A stretch of 64,000 nt of DNA from Marinobacter szutsaonensis (GTDB lineage Bacteria; Pseudomonadota; Gammaproteobacteria; Pseudomonadales; Oleiphilaceae): assembly GCF_039523335.1 (NCBI RefSeq), contig NZ_BAAAFC010000002.1, forward strand, positions 562,848 to 626,847, given 5' to 3'. Positions 25,191-34,364 of this stretch are shown here, in pieces (the first letter of the stretch is position 1; every line of letters starts with the position of its first letter). The notes under the pieces were generated by a model. It did not search any database and was not told the DNA's origin. It saw only the letters and a list, made by a program, of their open reading frames with translations. A program made the translations under genes and the position numbers.

Positions 25191-25809
25191 TCCTCCCTCC
25201 GCTGTCTTTCTCCAGTTTGCCAAGTGGCCCGAAGCGGGCAAGGTCAAGACCCGGCTGATGCCGGAATTGGGCCCGGTCGGCGCCCTCGAGGCCCACATCC
25301 GTCTGACCCTGAAGGTGCTCGATAACCTGTGCGCCACCGGTTACCCGGTGGAGTTCTGGTGGGATCGGGAGGTGGACGAACCAACCGGCGAGGCCTTGCC
25401 CATTCTCGAAGAGGTGGAAGGCGCGGGCCTGATTCAGATGGTGCAGCAGGGCAGCAGTCTCGGTGAACGAATGGAGGCGGCGCTGGGCCAATCCTTACAA
25501 GAGTATGACCGGGCCCTGATTGTTGGCAGTGATTGCCCGTCGGTGGATCCTGATTATGCCCGGCATGCAGTGGCGTCCCTGGCGGATCATGACGTGGTAC
25601 TCGGTCCCTCCGACGATGGCGGATATGTGCTGATTGGTGCCTCCCGGGTTGTGGAGGGCATGCTGGATGATATCGAGTGGGGCACCCCACAAGTGCTGAA
25701 TCAGACGTGCGAGCGGCTCAAAAAAGCGGGGCTCAGCTATTTCCTGCTGGAGCCCCGCTGGGATGTGGACGAGCCCGAGGACTGGGCCCGTTTTCTCGGT
25801 AGTCGCTGA
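25177..25809 (+). CDS. TIGR04282-like glycosyltransferase
   Basis: A 210-residue nucleotide-sugar-transferase-like protein of the DUF2064/TIGR04282 group: FLQFAKWPEAGKVKTRLMPELG (signature near residue 10), LIVGSDCPSVDP, VLGPSDDGGYVLIGAS, IEWGTPQVLNQT. The DDGGY motif is typical. Starts within the 3' end of the preceding transferase gene (overlap 25177-25190), indicating a functional pair. Ends 5 nt before the convergent pitrilysin stop. Confidence 0.85.
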   Translation: MPQSNPPSAVFLQFAKWPEAGKVKTRLMPELGPVGALEAHIRLTLKVLDNLCATGYPVEFWWDREVDEPTGEALPILEEVEGAGLIQMVQQGSSLGERMEAALGQSLQEYDRALIVGSDCPSVDPDYARHAVASLADHDVVLGPSDDGGYVLIGASRVVEGMLDDIEWGTPQVLNQTCERLKKAGLSYFLLEPRWDVDEPEDWARFLGSR

Positions 25810-25814
25810 GTCGG

Positions 25815-28652
25815 TCAGCTCGCCGGCACCGGCGGTAATTCGGTGAGTGTGCCCAGGGCCCGATCGGCCTCCAGACCATTGCCACCGGTGACTACCCGCA
25901 GTGCCTGGTCTCTTTCCAGCACGGATTTGCGGAAGGTATCCAGAAGGTCCTGCCTGGTGACGTTCCTCACCGCCTCGGCAAGCTGCTCTCTCGAGTTGAA
26001 GGTTTCCATGCCTCGGTCGATTTCCCGCCAGTAGCGGCCAGAGATATCCCCCAACTGCCGATCCTGTTCCAGCAACTTGCTGATCACGGCCTGTTTCTCC
26101 TGGCTCAGGCGTTCTTCGGTCAAGCCGGACAGTACACTCTCAAAGCCTTCCGAAAACTCCCGCACCGCCCGATCAATCTCGCTTTGTGATGCGGAGGGCG
26201 ACTGCACCACGAAGCCCAGGGCCGGGGTTTCCAGCATTTCGAACGGGGTGGCGTACACGATGTATCCGAGCTGGCGGTTGGTGCGGATTTCCTCGTAGAA
26301 CGGGCTACTGATGATCTGGCCCAGCAGTCGATAGCGGGCGCGCTCCTCGAAGCTTGTGTTATCCCCCTGCATGTAGAGGGTGTAACCCGTGTCCGGGTGG
26401 TCCACTGCCAGGGACACTTCGGTTTCTTCTTCGGGCAGCTGGCGCACCTGGCTGCGGGGGACTTCGGCAAGCCGGCTTTTGTCCAGCACGATGGCTTCCA
26501 CCTGCCTTGCCAGGTTCAGGGCGTAGGCTTCGGTGACATTACCGTGGGCGAGCATGACCGGATCAACCTCGGTCAGCAGGTTGCGGGCAAAGGAGCGCAG
26601 CTCGTCCAGGGTAATCTGCCGGGCAGCGGCCAGTTTTTCATCGCTGCTCCAGGCGCCTTCGATCAGGGCGGTCTGGACAAACTCGGAGGTCTGTTCGACC
26701 GGGCGGTCCTTGGCCTGGTTCTGGAGGTTGTCGATCAGGTTCTGCCGGGCAATCCGGAATCGCTGTTCGGTCAGCAGCGGATCACCCACCTGGAGCAGAA
26801 TCCGGTTCAGCAGGTTATGGAGTTTGTCGTTGTAGCCGCCCACACGAATGGTGATGCCACGCAGGTGGGAGTAGACGCTGTAATCCAGGCCCGCAAGGCT
26901 GGCGGCATAGGAGGAAGCGTTCAGATTGCTGTTGACCGCATCCACCAGTACCTGGGTGAGCACGGCACTACGCGCACTGGCCCGGGCGGCAGGCGTGCGC
27001 AGGCTGACGAAAACGTTGGCTTTGGGCGTGCCGAACCGGGTATCCCGGGCAAACCAGGTTTCGATTCCGTCCTGGCTGCCCAGCTGGACCGGGTAGGCCA
27101 TGGTATCGCCGGGAACCAGTCCAAGGTTCTCCGGAACAAAGGGATTGGGCTGAGGCAGTGCAAGTTGGGCTACCAGCTGTTCCGGCGCGCCGGTGGTGAT
27201 ATCGGAGGACGACAGCTCGGTCATTTGCCAGGCGGCGTCGTACCACCGGGTGGTGTTGGGTTTGCCAAGTTCCGGCTCCGGAGCCAGTACGAAAACCATC
27301 AGGTTGTCGGGAGTCAGCCGGTCCAGAATGTCGCGGTACTGCTCAGGTGCATAGCTCTCGATCAGCCAGGGGGCACTGAGGATGTCTTCGGCGGGATAGT
27401 GCTGGAGCTGGCCAGCCAGGCGCATGGCCTCATGCAGTGGCTCGCCCTGTTCCCGGAAGCGGAAGTCGATGGTGGCTAGCTGCTGCATTTCCTGGAACCG
27501 GTTCTCGCCGATGCCGGAATCGCGGATCCGCTCGATGTAGTTGAATACCAGAGGAAGGATCTCGTCCTGACGCTCCAGGCCCTCGGGGGTCAGCGCCATG
27601 CTGATTTCCAGCGTCGCGTTGTCGCCGGTGTCCATGCCCAGCCCGGCAGAGAGGCTGTCGGCCAGTCCCGCGCGCTTGAGCACATCGAACAGGCTGCCGG
27701 GGCCCTCATGACCCAGCAGGTTGGCGATATAGCTCGCCGGTTTGGTCCGGTAGTTTTCCTGCTGGGAGGGAATCGGGAAGCTCAGGGTCAGGCGGCGGAC
27801 ATCCTTGATGGCGTCCGCAGTGACCTTGGCCGGCAGGTCCTCGGCCCGGAACATCGGTTCCGGGTGCTTTTTCTGCTCAAGGTTGCGGTTTTCGATGGCG
27901 CTGAATCGCTCCCGCACCATGGTTTCAAGCTGATCCAGTGTCTGCGGACCATAGACCGAAAGCGTCATCAGGTTGGCGGAGTAATGGTTTTCCCAGAACT
28001 CAATCAGGTCCGGTCGTAGGGGGTTGTCTTCGGTATTCTCCAGTGTGCTCAGGTTGCCTACGGCGAATTGGCTGAACGCGTGGTTCGGGTTACTCACCGC
28101 CTTCTTCACGGAATAGAACCGCCGGCCGTCTTCTTTCTGCTTGGCACTGAATTCCGAGTGCACCGCATTACGCTCCCGGTCCACCAGCTCCGGAGTAAAA
28201 AGCGGAGCAGAGAACTGCTGGGCGAAACGGTCGAGCGCGGGCTCCAGGTGCTTTGCCTGCACGTCGAAGAAATAGTTGGTGTCCTGGAAGGCCGTGAAGG
28301 CATTGTGACTGCCGCCATGGCTCTTGATGAACTGCTGGTATTCGCCGGGCTCCGGGTATTTCTCGGTGCCCAGGAACAGCATATGCTCCAGGAAGTGGGA
28401 GAGGCCTTCGCGCCCCTTCGGGTCATCTCCGCTACCCACGGCGACGTTCAGCGATGCGGCCGCCTTGTCCGCTTCCGGGTCGGAAACCAGGATCGCCCTG
28501 AGGCCGTTGTCCAGTTCCAGATACCGGTACTGGTTATCGTCGTTCGGGCTCTTGCGGATGTCCCCGGTGGCCAGTGCCAGGCTGCTCAGAAGCAGCAATG
28601 CCAGACAGGAGAGCACTTGAGCAAATTGGCGGATCGACTTTCCGTGGGTCAT
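25815..28652 (-). CDS. ptrA: Pitrilysin-family M16 zinc protease
   Basis: A 945-residue exported protease close to E. coli Ptr (protease III). A signal peptide (about 1-29, ending SLALA) precedes the inverted zinc motif HFLEH (His86-His90; Glu89 catalytic) and the downstream Glu ligand within RERNAVHSEF. The second half is the inactive M16 lobe that closes the peptide chamber. It should degrade short peptides in the periplasm. Stand-alone gene; the neighbouring 99-residue gene is on the same strand 31 nt upstream of its start. Confidence 0.9.
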   Translation of the reverse strand: MTHGKSIRQFAQVLSCLALLLLSSLALATGDIRKSPNDDNQYRYLELDNGLRAILVSDPEADKAAASLNVAVGSGDDPKGREGLSHFLEHMLFLGTEKYPEPGEYQQFIKSHGGSHNAFTAFQDTNYFFDVQAKHLEPALDRFAQQFSAPLFTPELVDRERNAVHSEFSAKQKEDGRRFYSVKKAVSNPNHAFSQFAVGNLSTLENTEDNPLRPDLIEFWENHYSANLMTLSVYGPQTLDQLETMVRERFSAIENRNLEQKKHPEPMFRAEDLPAKVTADAIKDVRRLTLSFPIPSQQENYRTKPASYIANLLGHEGPGSLFDVLKRAGLADSLSAGLGMDTGDNATLEISMALTPEGLERQDEILPLVFNYIERIRDSGIGENRFQEMQQLATIDFRFREQGEPLHEAMRLAGQLQHYPAEDILSAPWLIESYAPEQYRDILDRLTPDNLMVFVLAPEPELGKPNTTRWYDAAWQMTELSSSDITTGAPEQLVAQLALPQPNPFVPENLGLVPGDTMAYPVQLGSQDGIETWFARDTRFGTPKANVFVSLRTPAARASARSAVLTQVLVDAVNSNLNASSYAASLAGLDYSVYSHLRGITIRVGGYNDKLHNLLNRILLQVGDPLLTEQRFRIARQNLIDNLQNQAKDRPVEQTSEFVQTALIEGAWSSDEKLAAARQITLDELRSFARNLLTEVDPVMLAHGNVTEAYALNLARQVEAIVLDKSRLAEVPRSQVRQLPEEETEVSLAVDHPDTGYTLYMQGDNTSFEERARYRLLGQIISSPFYEEIRTNRQLGYIVYATPFEMLETPALGFVVQSPSASQSEIDRAVREFSEGFESVLSGLTEERLSQEKQAVISKLLEQDRQLGDISGRYWREIDRGMETFNSREQLAEAVRNVTRQDLLDTFRKSVLERDQALRVVTGGNGLEADRALGTLTELPPVPAS

Positions 28653-28683
28653 AGGGCCTCTGCGGTCTGTGAATAAGGTTGAT

Positions 28684-28983
28684 TCAGTGCATCAGGGCGT
28701 TGCGGGTCGCCTCTGGCTGCTGGTCCAGGGTTTTACGTGCCAGATCGGCCGCTTTCTCACTGTCCAGCTGACCCGATGCAATCCGCTCAAGCACGGTGGC
28801 CATGATGGCGACGGACTGGCGGTACTCGGAGAATTCAGCCTGGAAGGCCTGATCAATGGCCTCGTACACCGCCTGGATTTTTTCTTCCCGGGAGCCGGAG
28901 TTGGCGGCGGTATCGTTGATGGCCTTCAGGCATGCCCGGGCGATGGCGATGTAGCGTTCAGTGTTCGGGTTGTCTTTTTGCAT
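28684..28983 (-). CDS. Small helical protein of unknown function
   Basis: A 99-residue product from ATG 28983 (MQKDNPNTERYIAIARACLKAI). Predicted entirely helical, charged (EEKIQAVYEAIDQAFQAEFSEYRQ; ASGQLDSEKAADLARKTLDQQ), with no signal, membrane segment or known motif. No clear Shine-Dalgarno is present, so the start is uncertain. It is upstream of the pitrilysin gene on the same strand. I do not recognise the family. Confidence 0.55.
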   Translation of the reverse strand: MQKDNPNTERYIAIARACLKAINDTAANSGSREEKIQAVYEAIDQAFQAEFSEYRQSVAIMATVLERIASGQLDSEKAADLARKTLDQQPEATRNALMH

Positions 28984-29365
28984 AGATGTGGTTTTCAGGG
29001 AACCTTGTTGACTGTGACATGAAATGACGCCGGAAAGCGCAATAAGTTCCTGATTATGGCATTGCCGGCCAAGTGTTTCATGGCTTTCTGTGACGGGATT
29101 TTCAAGGCCGGCAATTCGGGCGCCCTGTGCTAGTCTCAGAGGCAATGTGTCGGAAAAGTCGCCAGGCCCAGCGCAGGGTCTGTCCGGTAATTAGAGTAAT
29201 GGCTCTATAGAAAACAATAGCTTAAAGAGTAAATGCTCTAAAAAAGTTCGATACATGAACGTTGCAATTAAGTACAATGCCGGCGTTTTCGGGTGACTAC
29301 GACTTTAGTCGAATGATGCCCGGCATGGATAGACAAAAACAGAGCAACAGGCAGGGTGGAATTTA
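28984..29365. promoter_or_regulatory. Regulatory region before the fatty acyl-CoA reductase gene, with paired dyads
   Basis: These 382 bases divide the small helical gene (minus) from the reductase gene (plus). Two similar inverted repeats, AGAGTAATGGCTCT at 29193-29206 and AGAGTAAATGCTCT at 29226-29239, agree at 12 of 14 bases and lie 33 bp apart centre to centre, about three helical turns. A TACAAT at 29273-29278 could be a -10 box. A palindrome ATGCCCGGCAT sits near 29315-29325. The stretch reads as an operator pair controlling the reductase; no further gene is seen. Confidence 0.5.
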
Positions 29366-31351
29366 ATGAACTACTTCCTTACTGGTGGTACCGGATTTAT
29401 TGGTCGTTTTCTCGTTGAGAAGCTTCTGGCGCGGGGCGGCACCGTTCACGTACTGGTGCGCGAACAAAGCCAGGACAAGCTCCAGAAACTCCGGGAGCGC
29501 TGGGGTGCGGATGAAACTCAGGTCAAGGCGGTAATCGGTGACCTGACCCGCCCGAATCTGGGTATCGACGCCGATGCGATGGCTGCCCTCAAGGGCAATA
29601 TCGATCATTTCTTCCACCTTGCCGCCGTCTACGACATGGGGGCGGATGAGGAGAGCCAGCAGGCGACCAATATCGAAGGTACCCGTGCCGCGGTCCAGGC
29701 CGCCGAGGCCATGGGTGCGAAGCACTTCCACCACGTTTCCTCCATTGCAGCGGCGGGTCTGTTCAAGGGCACCTTCCGCGAGGACATGTTCGAGGAAGCG
29801 GAAAAACTCGATCATCCCTATCTGCTCACCAAGCACGAGTCCGAAAAGGTGGTGCGGGAAGAGTGCAAGGTTCCGTTCCGCATTTACCGTCCGGGCATGG
29901 TCATCGGCCACTCCAAAACCGGTGAAATGGACAAGGTGGATGGCCCCTATTACTTCTTCAAGATGATCCAGAAGATCCGCCACGCGCTGCCCCAGTGGGT
30001 GCCGACCATCGGCATCGAGGGCGGTCGCCTGAACATTGTGCCGGTGGATTTCGTGGCCGATGCGCTGGATCACATCGCCCACCTCGAGGGTGAAGACGGT
30101 AACTGTTTCCACCTGGTGGATTCCGATCCCTACAAGGTTGGCGAGATTCTCAATATTTTCAGCGAGGCCGGCCACGCTCCGAAGATGGGCATGCGTATCG
30201 ATTCCCGGATGTTCGGCTTCATCCCGCCGTTTATCCGCCAGAGCGTCAAGAACCTGCCGCCGGTGAAGCGCATTACCAGCGCGTTGCTGGATGACATGGG
30301 CATTCCGCCGTCGGTGATGTCATTCATCAATTATCCCACCCGCTTTGACGCCCGCGAGACCGAACGGGTGCTGAAGGGCACCGGTATCGAGGTGCCGCGC
30401 CTGCCGGACTACGCTCCGGTGATCTGGGATTACTGGGAGCGGAATCTGGATCCGGACCTGTTCAAGGATCGCACCCTCAAGGGTACGGTCGAGGGCCGGG
30501 TCTGTGTGGTCACCGGTGCAACCTCCGGGATCGGTCTGGCGACTGCCCAGAAGCTGGCGGATGCCGGTGCCATCCTGGTCATCGGTGCCCGCAAGCCGGA
30601 GCGGCTGAAGGAAGTGGCGGCGGAGCTGGAATCCCGCGGTGCCAGCGTGCATGCCTACCAGTGCGATTTCTCGGACATGGACGCCTGTGACGAGTTCATC
30701 AAGACCGTGCTGGATAACCACGGCCACGTGGATGTACTGGTGAACAACGCCGGCCGCTCCATCCGCCGGTCCCTGGATCTGTCCTTCGACCGTTTCCACG
30801 ATTTCGAGCGTACCATGCAGCTGAATTACTTCGGCTCCGTCCGGCTGATCATGGGCTTTGCCCCGAGCATGCTGGAGCGTCGTCGTGGCCATGTGGTGAA
30901 TATTTCTTCCATCGGGGTGCTCACCAACGCACCGCGGTTCTCGGCCTATGTGGCGTCCAAATCGGCCCTGGATGCGTTCAGTCGCTGTGCGGCGGCGGAG
31001 TGGTCGGATCGCAACGTGACCTTCACCACCATCAACATGCCGCTGGTGAAAACGCCGATGATTGCCCCTACCAAGATCTATGATCAGGTGCCGACCCTGA
31101 CCCCGGACGAGGCGGCAGACATGGTGGCCGAGGCAATCGTCTACCGACCCAAGCGCATTGCCACCCGCCTGGGTATCTTCGCCCAGGTGCTGCATGCCCT
31201 GGCGCCGAAGATGGGCGAGATCATCATGAACACCGGTTACCGGATGTTCCCGGACTCACCGGCCGCCGCCGGCAGCAAATCCGGCGAGAAGCCGAAAGTA
31301 TCCTCCGAGCAGGTGGCCTTTGCGGCGATCATGCGGGGTATCTACTGGTAA
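29366..31351 (+). CDS. Two-domain fatty acyl-CoA reductase (fatty alcohol forming)
   Basis: A 661-residue fusion. The N-terminal extended SDR (about 1-360) has GGTGFIG (7-13) and the Y152-x-x-x-K156 site within PYLLTKHESEK; the C-terminal classical SDR (about 375-610) has TGATSGIG and its own YVASK site (Tyr528, Lys532). Length and architecture match the Marinobacter aquaeolei VT8 reductase (Maqu_2507 type) that reduces fatty acyl-CoA via aldehyde to the alcohol with NADPH, a step in wax ester synthesis. The alternative, an aldehyde-only reductase, cannot be excluded from sequence. It is monocistronic, preceded by GGTGGA and paired dyads, and ends at a strong terminator. Confidence 0.92.
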   Translation: MNYFLTGGTGFIGRFLVEKLLARGGTVHVLVREQSQDKLQKLRERWGADETQVKAVIGDLTRPNLGIDADAMAALKGNIDHFFHLAAVYDMGADEESQQATNIEGTRAAVQAAEAMGAKHFHHVSSIAAAGLFKGTFREDMFEEAEKLDHPYLLTKHESEKVVREECKVPFRIYRPGMVIGHSKTGEMDKVDGPYYFFKMIQKIRHALPQWVPTIGIEGGRLNIVPVDFVADALDHIAHLEGEDGNCFHLVDSDPYKVGEILNIFSEAGHAPKMGMRIDSRMFGFIPPFIRQSVKNLPPVKRITSALLDDMGIPPSVMSFINYPTRFDARETERVLKGTGIEVPRLPDYAPVIWDYWERNLDPDLFKDRTLKGTVEGRVCVVTGATSGIGLATAQKLADAGAILVIGARKPERLKEVAAELESRGASVHAYQCDFSDMDACDEFIKTVLDNHGHVDVLVNNAGRSIRRSLDLSFDRFHDFERTMQLNYFGSVRLIMGFAPSMLERRRGHVVNISSIGVLTNAPRFSAYVASKSALDAFSRCAAAEWSDRNVTFTTINMPLVKTPMIAPTKIYDQVPTLTPDEAADMVAEAIVYRPKRIATRLGIFAQVLHALAPKMGEIIMNTGYRMFPDSPAAAGSKSGEKPKVSSEQVAFAAIMRGIYW

Positions 31352-31370
31352 CGGTGGTCACGCAGGCATT

Positions 31371-31396
31371 AAAAAACCCGCTTCGGCGGGTTTTTT
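31371..31396. terminator. Bidirectional intrinsic terminator
   Basis: A6 precedes and T6 follows a 5-bp CCCGC/GCGGG stem with a TTCG tetraloop. It sits between the convergent reductase (plus) and rnt (minus) genes and can serve both. Confidence 0.93.
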
Positions 31397-31408
31397 AATG
31401 GGCGTTGA

Positions 31409-32065
31409 TTATTGCTCGGGGATCTCCACCGGAGGCGGCGGGAAACCACCCAGTTCCTTCCAGCGATTGACGATGCCACAGAAAAGGTCGGCGGTTTTTT
31501 CCGCATCGTAGGCGGCGGAATGGGCTTCCTTGTTGCTGAACGGGATGCCAGCCAGTTTGCAGGCCTGGGCCAGCACAGTATGGCCATAGGCCAGACCCGC
31601 CAGGGTCGCGGTATCGAACGTGGAGAACGGGTGGAACGGGTTGCGCTTGATGTCGGCGCGCATGGCGGCGGCGAACACGAAGTTGTGGTCGAAGGTGGCG
31701 TTGTGGCCCACCAGTACCGCCCGCTTGCAGTCATGGGTCTTCACCGCCTTGCGGATCGGGCTGAAGATCTCGCTCAGGCCCTCACGCTCGGGCACCGCTT
31801 CCCGCTCCGGATTCCAGGGGTCGATGCCGGTAAAGTCCAGGGCAGACTGTTCCAGGTTGGCGCCTTCGAACGGGTCGATCTGCTGCACGTGGGTCTCACC
31901 CCGGCGCAGCCAGCCGTCGTCGTCCATGGTCAGCAGAACGGCTGCCACTTCCAGCAGGGCATCCCGCTCGGGGTTGAAGCCGGCGGTCTCTACATCAACC
32001 ACCACGGGCAGAAAGCCCCGGAAGCGTTTGGACATGGGATGCGGTTCTTTGTTTTCTTCTGTCAC
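31409..32065 (-). CDS. rnt: Ribonuclease T
   Basis: A 218-residue DnaQ-fold exonuclease: RFRGFLPVVVDVETAGFN (DEDD motif I), VGHNATFDHNF (motif II), HSAAYDAEKTADLF (motif III) and the RNPFHPFSTFDTATLAGLA core. RNase T trims tRNA CCA ends and matures 5S and small RNAs. I chose GTG at 32065: GGAG lies upstream at suitable distance and the N-terminus then matches E. coli RNase T, whereas the ATG at 32035 has no Shine-Dalgarno. The longer frame from 32137 would run into pyrC. It overlaps no other gene and ends before a shared terminator. Confidence 0.95.
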   Translation of the reverse strand: MTEENKEPHPMSKRFRGFLPVVVDVETAGFNPERDALLEVAAVLLTMDDDGWLRRGETHVQQIDPFEGANLEQSALDFTGIDPWNPEREAVPEREGLSEIFSPIRKAVKTHDCKRAVLVGHNATFDHNFVFAAAMRADIKRNPFHPFSTFDTATLAGLAYGHTVLAQACKLAGIPFSNKEAHSAAYDAEKTADLFCGIVNRWKELGGFPPPPVEIPEQ

Positions 32066-32108
32066 TCGAACTCCGGTTGTCGACAGTGTGTGTACTCGGC
32101 GTAACAAC

Positions 32109-33140
32109 TTACGCCAGTTGCCAGTTAACGGTTTCACCGGCTTTCAGGGGCACAATGGAGCCATCTGCCAGGGGCAGTTGCTCGGGCATGGTCCAGGGCT
32201 TGCGCACCAGGGTGATGGAGTCCTGGTTGCGGGGCAGGCCGTAGAAGTCGGCGCCGTTATGGCTGGCGAAGGCCTCGAACTTGTCCAGAATGCCCAGTTC
32301 CTCGAAGATTTCCGCGTACAGGCCAATGGCACCGAAGGCGGAGTAGCAGCCGGCACAGCCGCAGGCGGCTTCTTTCTTGTCCCTGGCGTGGGGAGCGGAG
32401 TCGGTGCCGAGGAAGAAGCGCTTGTCGCCGCTGGCCACCGCGTCCCGCAGGGCCTGCTGGTGCAGGTTTCGCTTCAGGATCGGCAGGCAGTACAGGTGAG
32501 GGCGGATGCCGCCAACCAGCATGTGGTTGCGGTTGTACATCAGGTGCTGCGGCGTCAGTGTCGCGCCGAGGTTGCCGCCCTTGTAGTCACGGACAAAATT
32601 TGCGGAATCGGCGGTGGTGATGTGTTCGAGAACCACCTTCAGGCCCGGGAATGCCTCGAGTGTCGGTGCCAGCACCCGCTCCAGGAATACTTTTTCCCGG
32701 TCGAAGATATCGATGTCGGCATCGGTGACCTCGCCGTGCACCAGTAAGAGCATGCCGCAATCCGCCATGGCTTCAAGCACGGGGTAGATATTGCGGATGT
32801 CCTTCACTCCGGAAGCGGAATTGGTGGTTGCCCCGGCCGGATAGAGTTTGGCGGCGATGACGCCGGCGGCCTTGGCCTCCCGGATCATCTCGGGCGTGGT
32901 GGCTTCGGTCAGGTACAGGGTCATCAGTGGTTCGAAACCGGTACCGTTGGCGGCTGCCAGGATGCGTTCGCGGTAGGCGGTTGCGTCGGCTGCGGTGACC
33001 ACGGGCGGCACCAGGTTGGGCATGATGATGGCACGGCCGAAACAGGCGGCAGTGGCCGGGACCACGTCCTTGAGGATATCCCCGTCGCGGACGTGCAGAT
33101 GCCAGTCGTCCGGGCGGGTGATGGTCAGCTGTTCTGTCAT
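32109..33140 (-). CDS. pyrC: Dihydroorotase
   Basis: A 343-residue class II Pyr[16 protein letters not shown] (HxH zinc ligands), the [12 protein letters not shown] segment carrying the carboxylated Lys, HGEV, LEHITT and [12 protein letters not shown]. It closes N-carbamoyl-aspartate to dihydroorotate in pyrimidine synthesis. Upstream of rnt on the same strand and probably in one transcript. Confidence 0.96.
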   Translation of the reverse strand: MTEQLTITRPDDWHLHVRDGDILKDVVPATAACFGRAIIMPNLVPPVVTAADATAYRERILAAANGTGFEPLMTLYLTEATTPEMIREAKAAGVIAAKLYPAGATTNSASGVKDIRNIYPVLEAMADCGMLLLVHGEVTDADIDIFDREKVFLERVLAPTLEAFPGLKVVLEHITTADSANFVRDYKGGNLGATLTPQHLMYNRNHMLVGGIRPHLYCLPILKRNLHQQALRDAVASGDKRFFLGTDSAPHARDKKEAACGCAGCYSAFGAIGLYAEIFEELGILDKFEAFASHNGADFYGLPRNQDSITLVRKPWTMPEQLPLADGSIVPLKAGETVNWQLA

Positions 33141-33227
33141 GGATGTTTTCCGGGAGGCCTGAAAATTTGCCGAATTATATCAGAAGGTGAACAGGGTTGT
33201 TGCTCACCCTCCCGGAGAACCGTTCGA

Positions 33228-34154
33228 TCAGTAGATGGAGTCCAACACTTCCAGGTGTGCGGCCACACTCTCGGCCAGGGCCTTGAGGTGGTAGCCGCCC
33301 TCCAGGGTGGAGATGATGCGGTCGTTGGAATAGTCGTTGGCGACGCTGGTGATCATTTCGGTGAGCCAGCGGAAGTCCTCGGTCTCCAGGTTCAGTTCGG
33401 CCATCGGGTCCAGCTTGTGGGCGTCGAAACCGGCGGAGATCAGGATGACCTGCGGTTTGAAGTCCTGCAGTTTCTTCAGCCACGCGGCCTCTACCGTTTT
33501 CCGGTACTCCGCTGATGAACAGCCTGCCTCGATCGGGGCGTTGACGATGTTCGGTGCCTGTCGATGCACGTGGGAGTGGGGATAGAACGGATGCTGGAAA
33601 CTGGAACACATGAGAATGCGCTCGTCACCACCGACGATGTCCGCAGTGCCGTTGCCCTGGTGCACATCGAAATCCACGATTGCCACCCGGTCCAGGTGGT
33701 GGAAGTTCAGTGCCCGCATCGCGGCCAGTGCGATGTTGTTGTAGAAGCAGAACCCCATGGATTTGGCCCGCTCGGCATGGTGGCCGGGTGGGCGGGCGCA
33801 GACAAAGGCGTTGGTTACCTGGCTGCTCATCACCATGTCCACCGCCTGGACATTGGCACCGGCGGCCAGGCGGGCGGCCCGCAGGGTATCGGGCATCATC
33901 GCGGTGTCCGGGTCGGTAAAGACGCGGCCCCGGGTCGGCTCCATCAGTTCCAGCTGCTGCAGGTACTTTTCCGGGTGCACGGCCAGCAGTTGATCACGGG
34001 TAATCTCTTCGGGACGGACCCAGTCCAGATCCTGCTCCAGGTGGGTGTCTGCAAGGTACGCCAGGATCGTGGAGATTCGCTCAGGGCATTCCGGATGGTC
34101 CGGCCCCATGTTGTGTTTCATGCAGTCGTCGTGGGAAAAGAATGCCGTGGTCAT
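33228..34154 (-). CDS. Histone-deacetylase-family lysine deacetylase
   Basis: A 308-residue class II-like deacetylase: HPECPERISTI, RPPGHHAERAKSMGFC with paired His125-His126, zinc ligands Asp163, His165 (DFDVHQGNG) and Asp244 (SAGFDAHKLDP), and the catalytic Tyr in LEGGYH. It should remove acetyl groups from lysine or polyamine-like substrates with zinc. It faces, with 210 nt between, a Pat-type protein acetyltransferase transcribed the opposite way, which suggests a matched on/off pair. Substrate unknown. Confidence 0.9.
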   Translation of the reverse strand: MTTAFFSHDDCMKHNMGPDHPECPERISTILAYLADTHLEQDLDWVRPEEITRDQLLAVHPEKYLQQLELMEPTRGRVFTDPDTAMMPDTLRAARLAAGANVQAVDMVMSSQVTNAFVCARPPGHHAERAKSMGFCFYNNIALAAMRALNFHHLDRVAIVDFDVHQGNGTADIVGGDERILMCSSFQHPFYPHSHVHRQAPNIVNAPIEAGCSSAEYRKTVEAAWLKKLQDFKPQVILISAGFDAHKLDPMAELNLETEDFRWLTEMITSVANDYSNDRIISTLEGGYHLKALAESVAAHLEVLDSIY

Positions 34155-34254
34155 ACGTCTCTCAGTGTCCCGGATATGCTTGTATTTTCATCAATGTTAT
34201 CAGGGAAAACCGCAGTCCGTCGTATTTCTTTGGTCTTATAGGAGTGATAGCCGT

Positions 34255-34282
34255 TTTACATCAATACCGGAAGGCCTAAGAT
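34255..34282 (+). promoter_or_regulatory. Possible promoter for the acetyltransferase gene
   Basis: TTTACA at 34255-34260 and TAAGAT at 34277-34282, 16 nt apart, lie about 80 nt before the TTG start. The -10 matches consensus at four of six bases, so this is a modest prediction. Confidence 0.35.
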
Positions 34283-34364
34283 AAGGTGTACACAGATAAG
34301 TAACCTGTTTTATTGACGTTATCACCTGAACCGGCCCGGCGGGGGCTGGTCTGAGGAGACCGCC

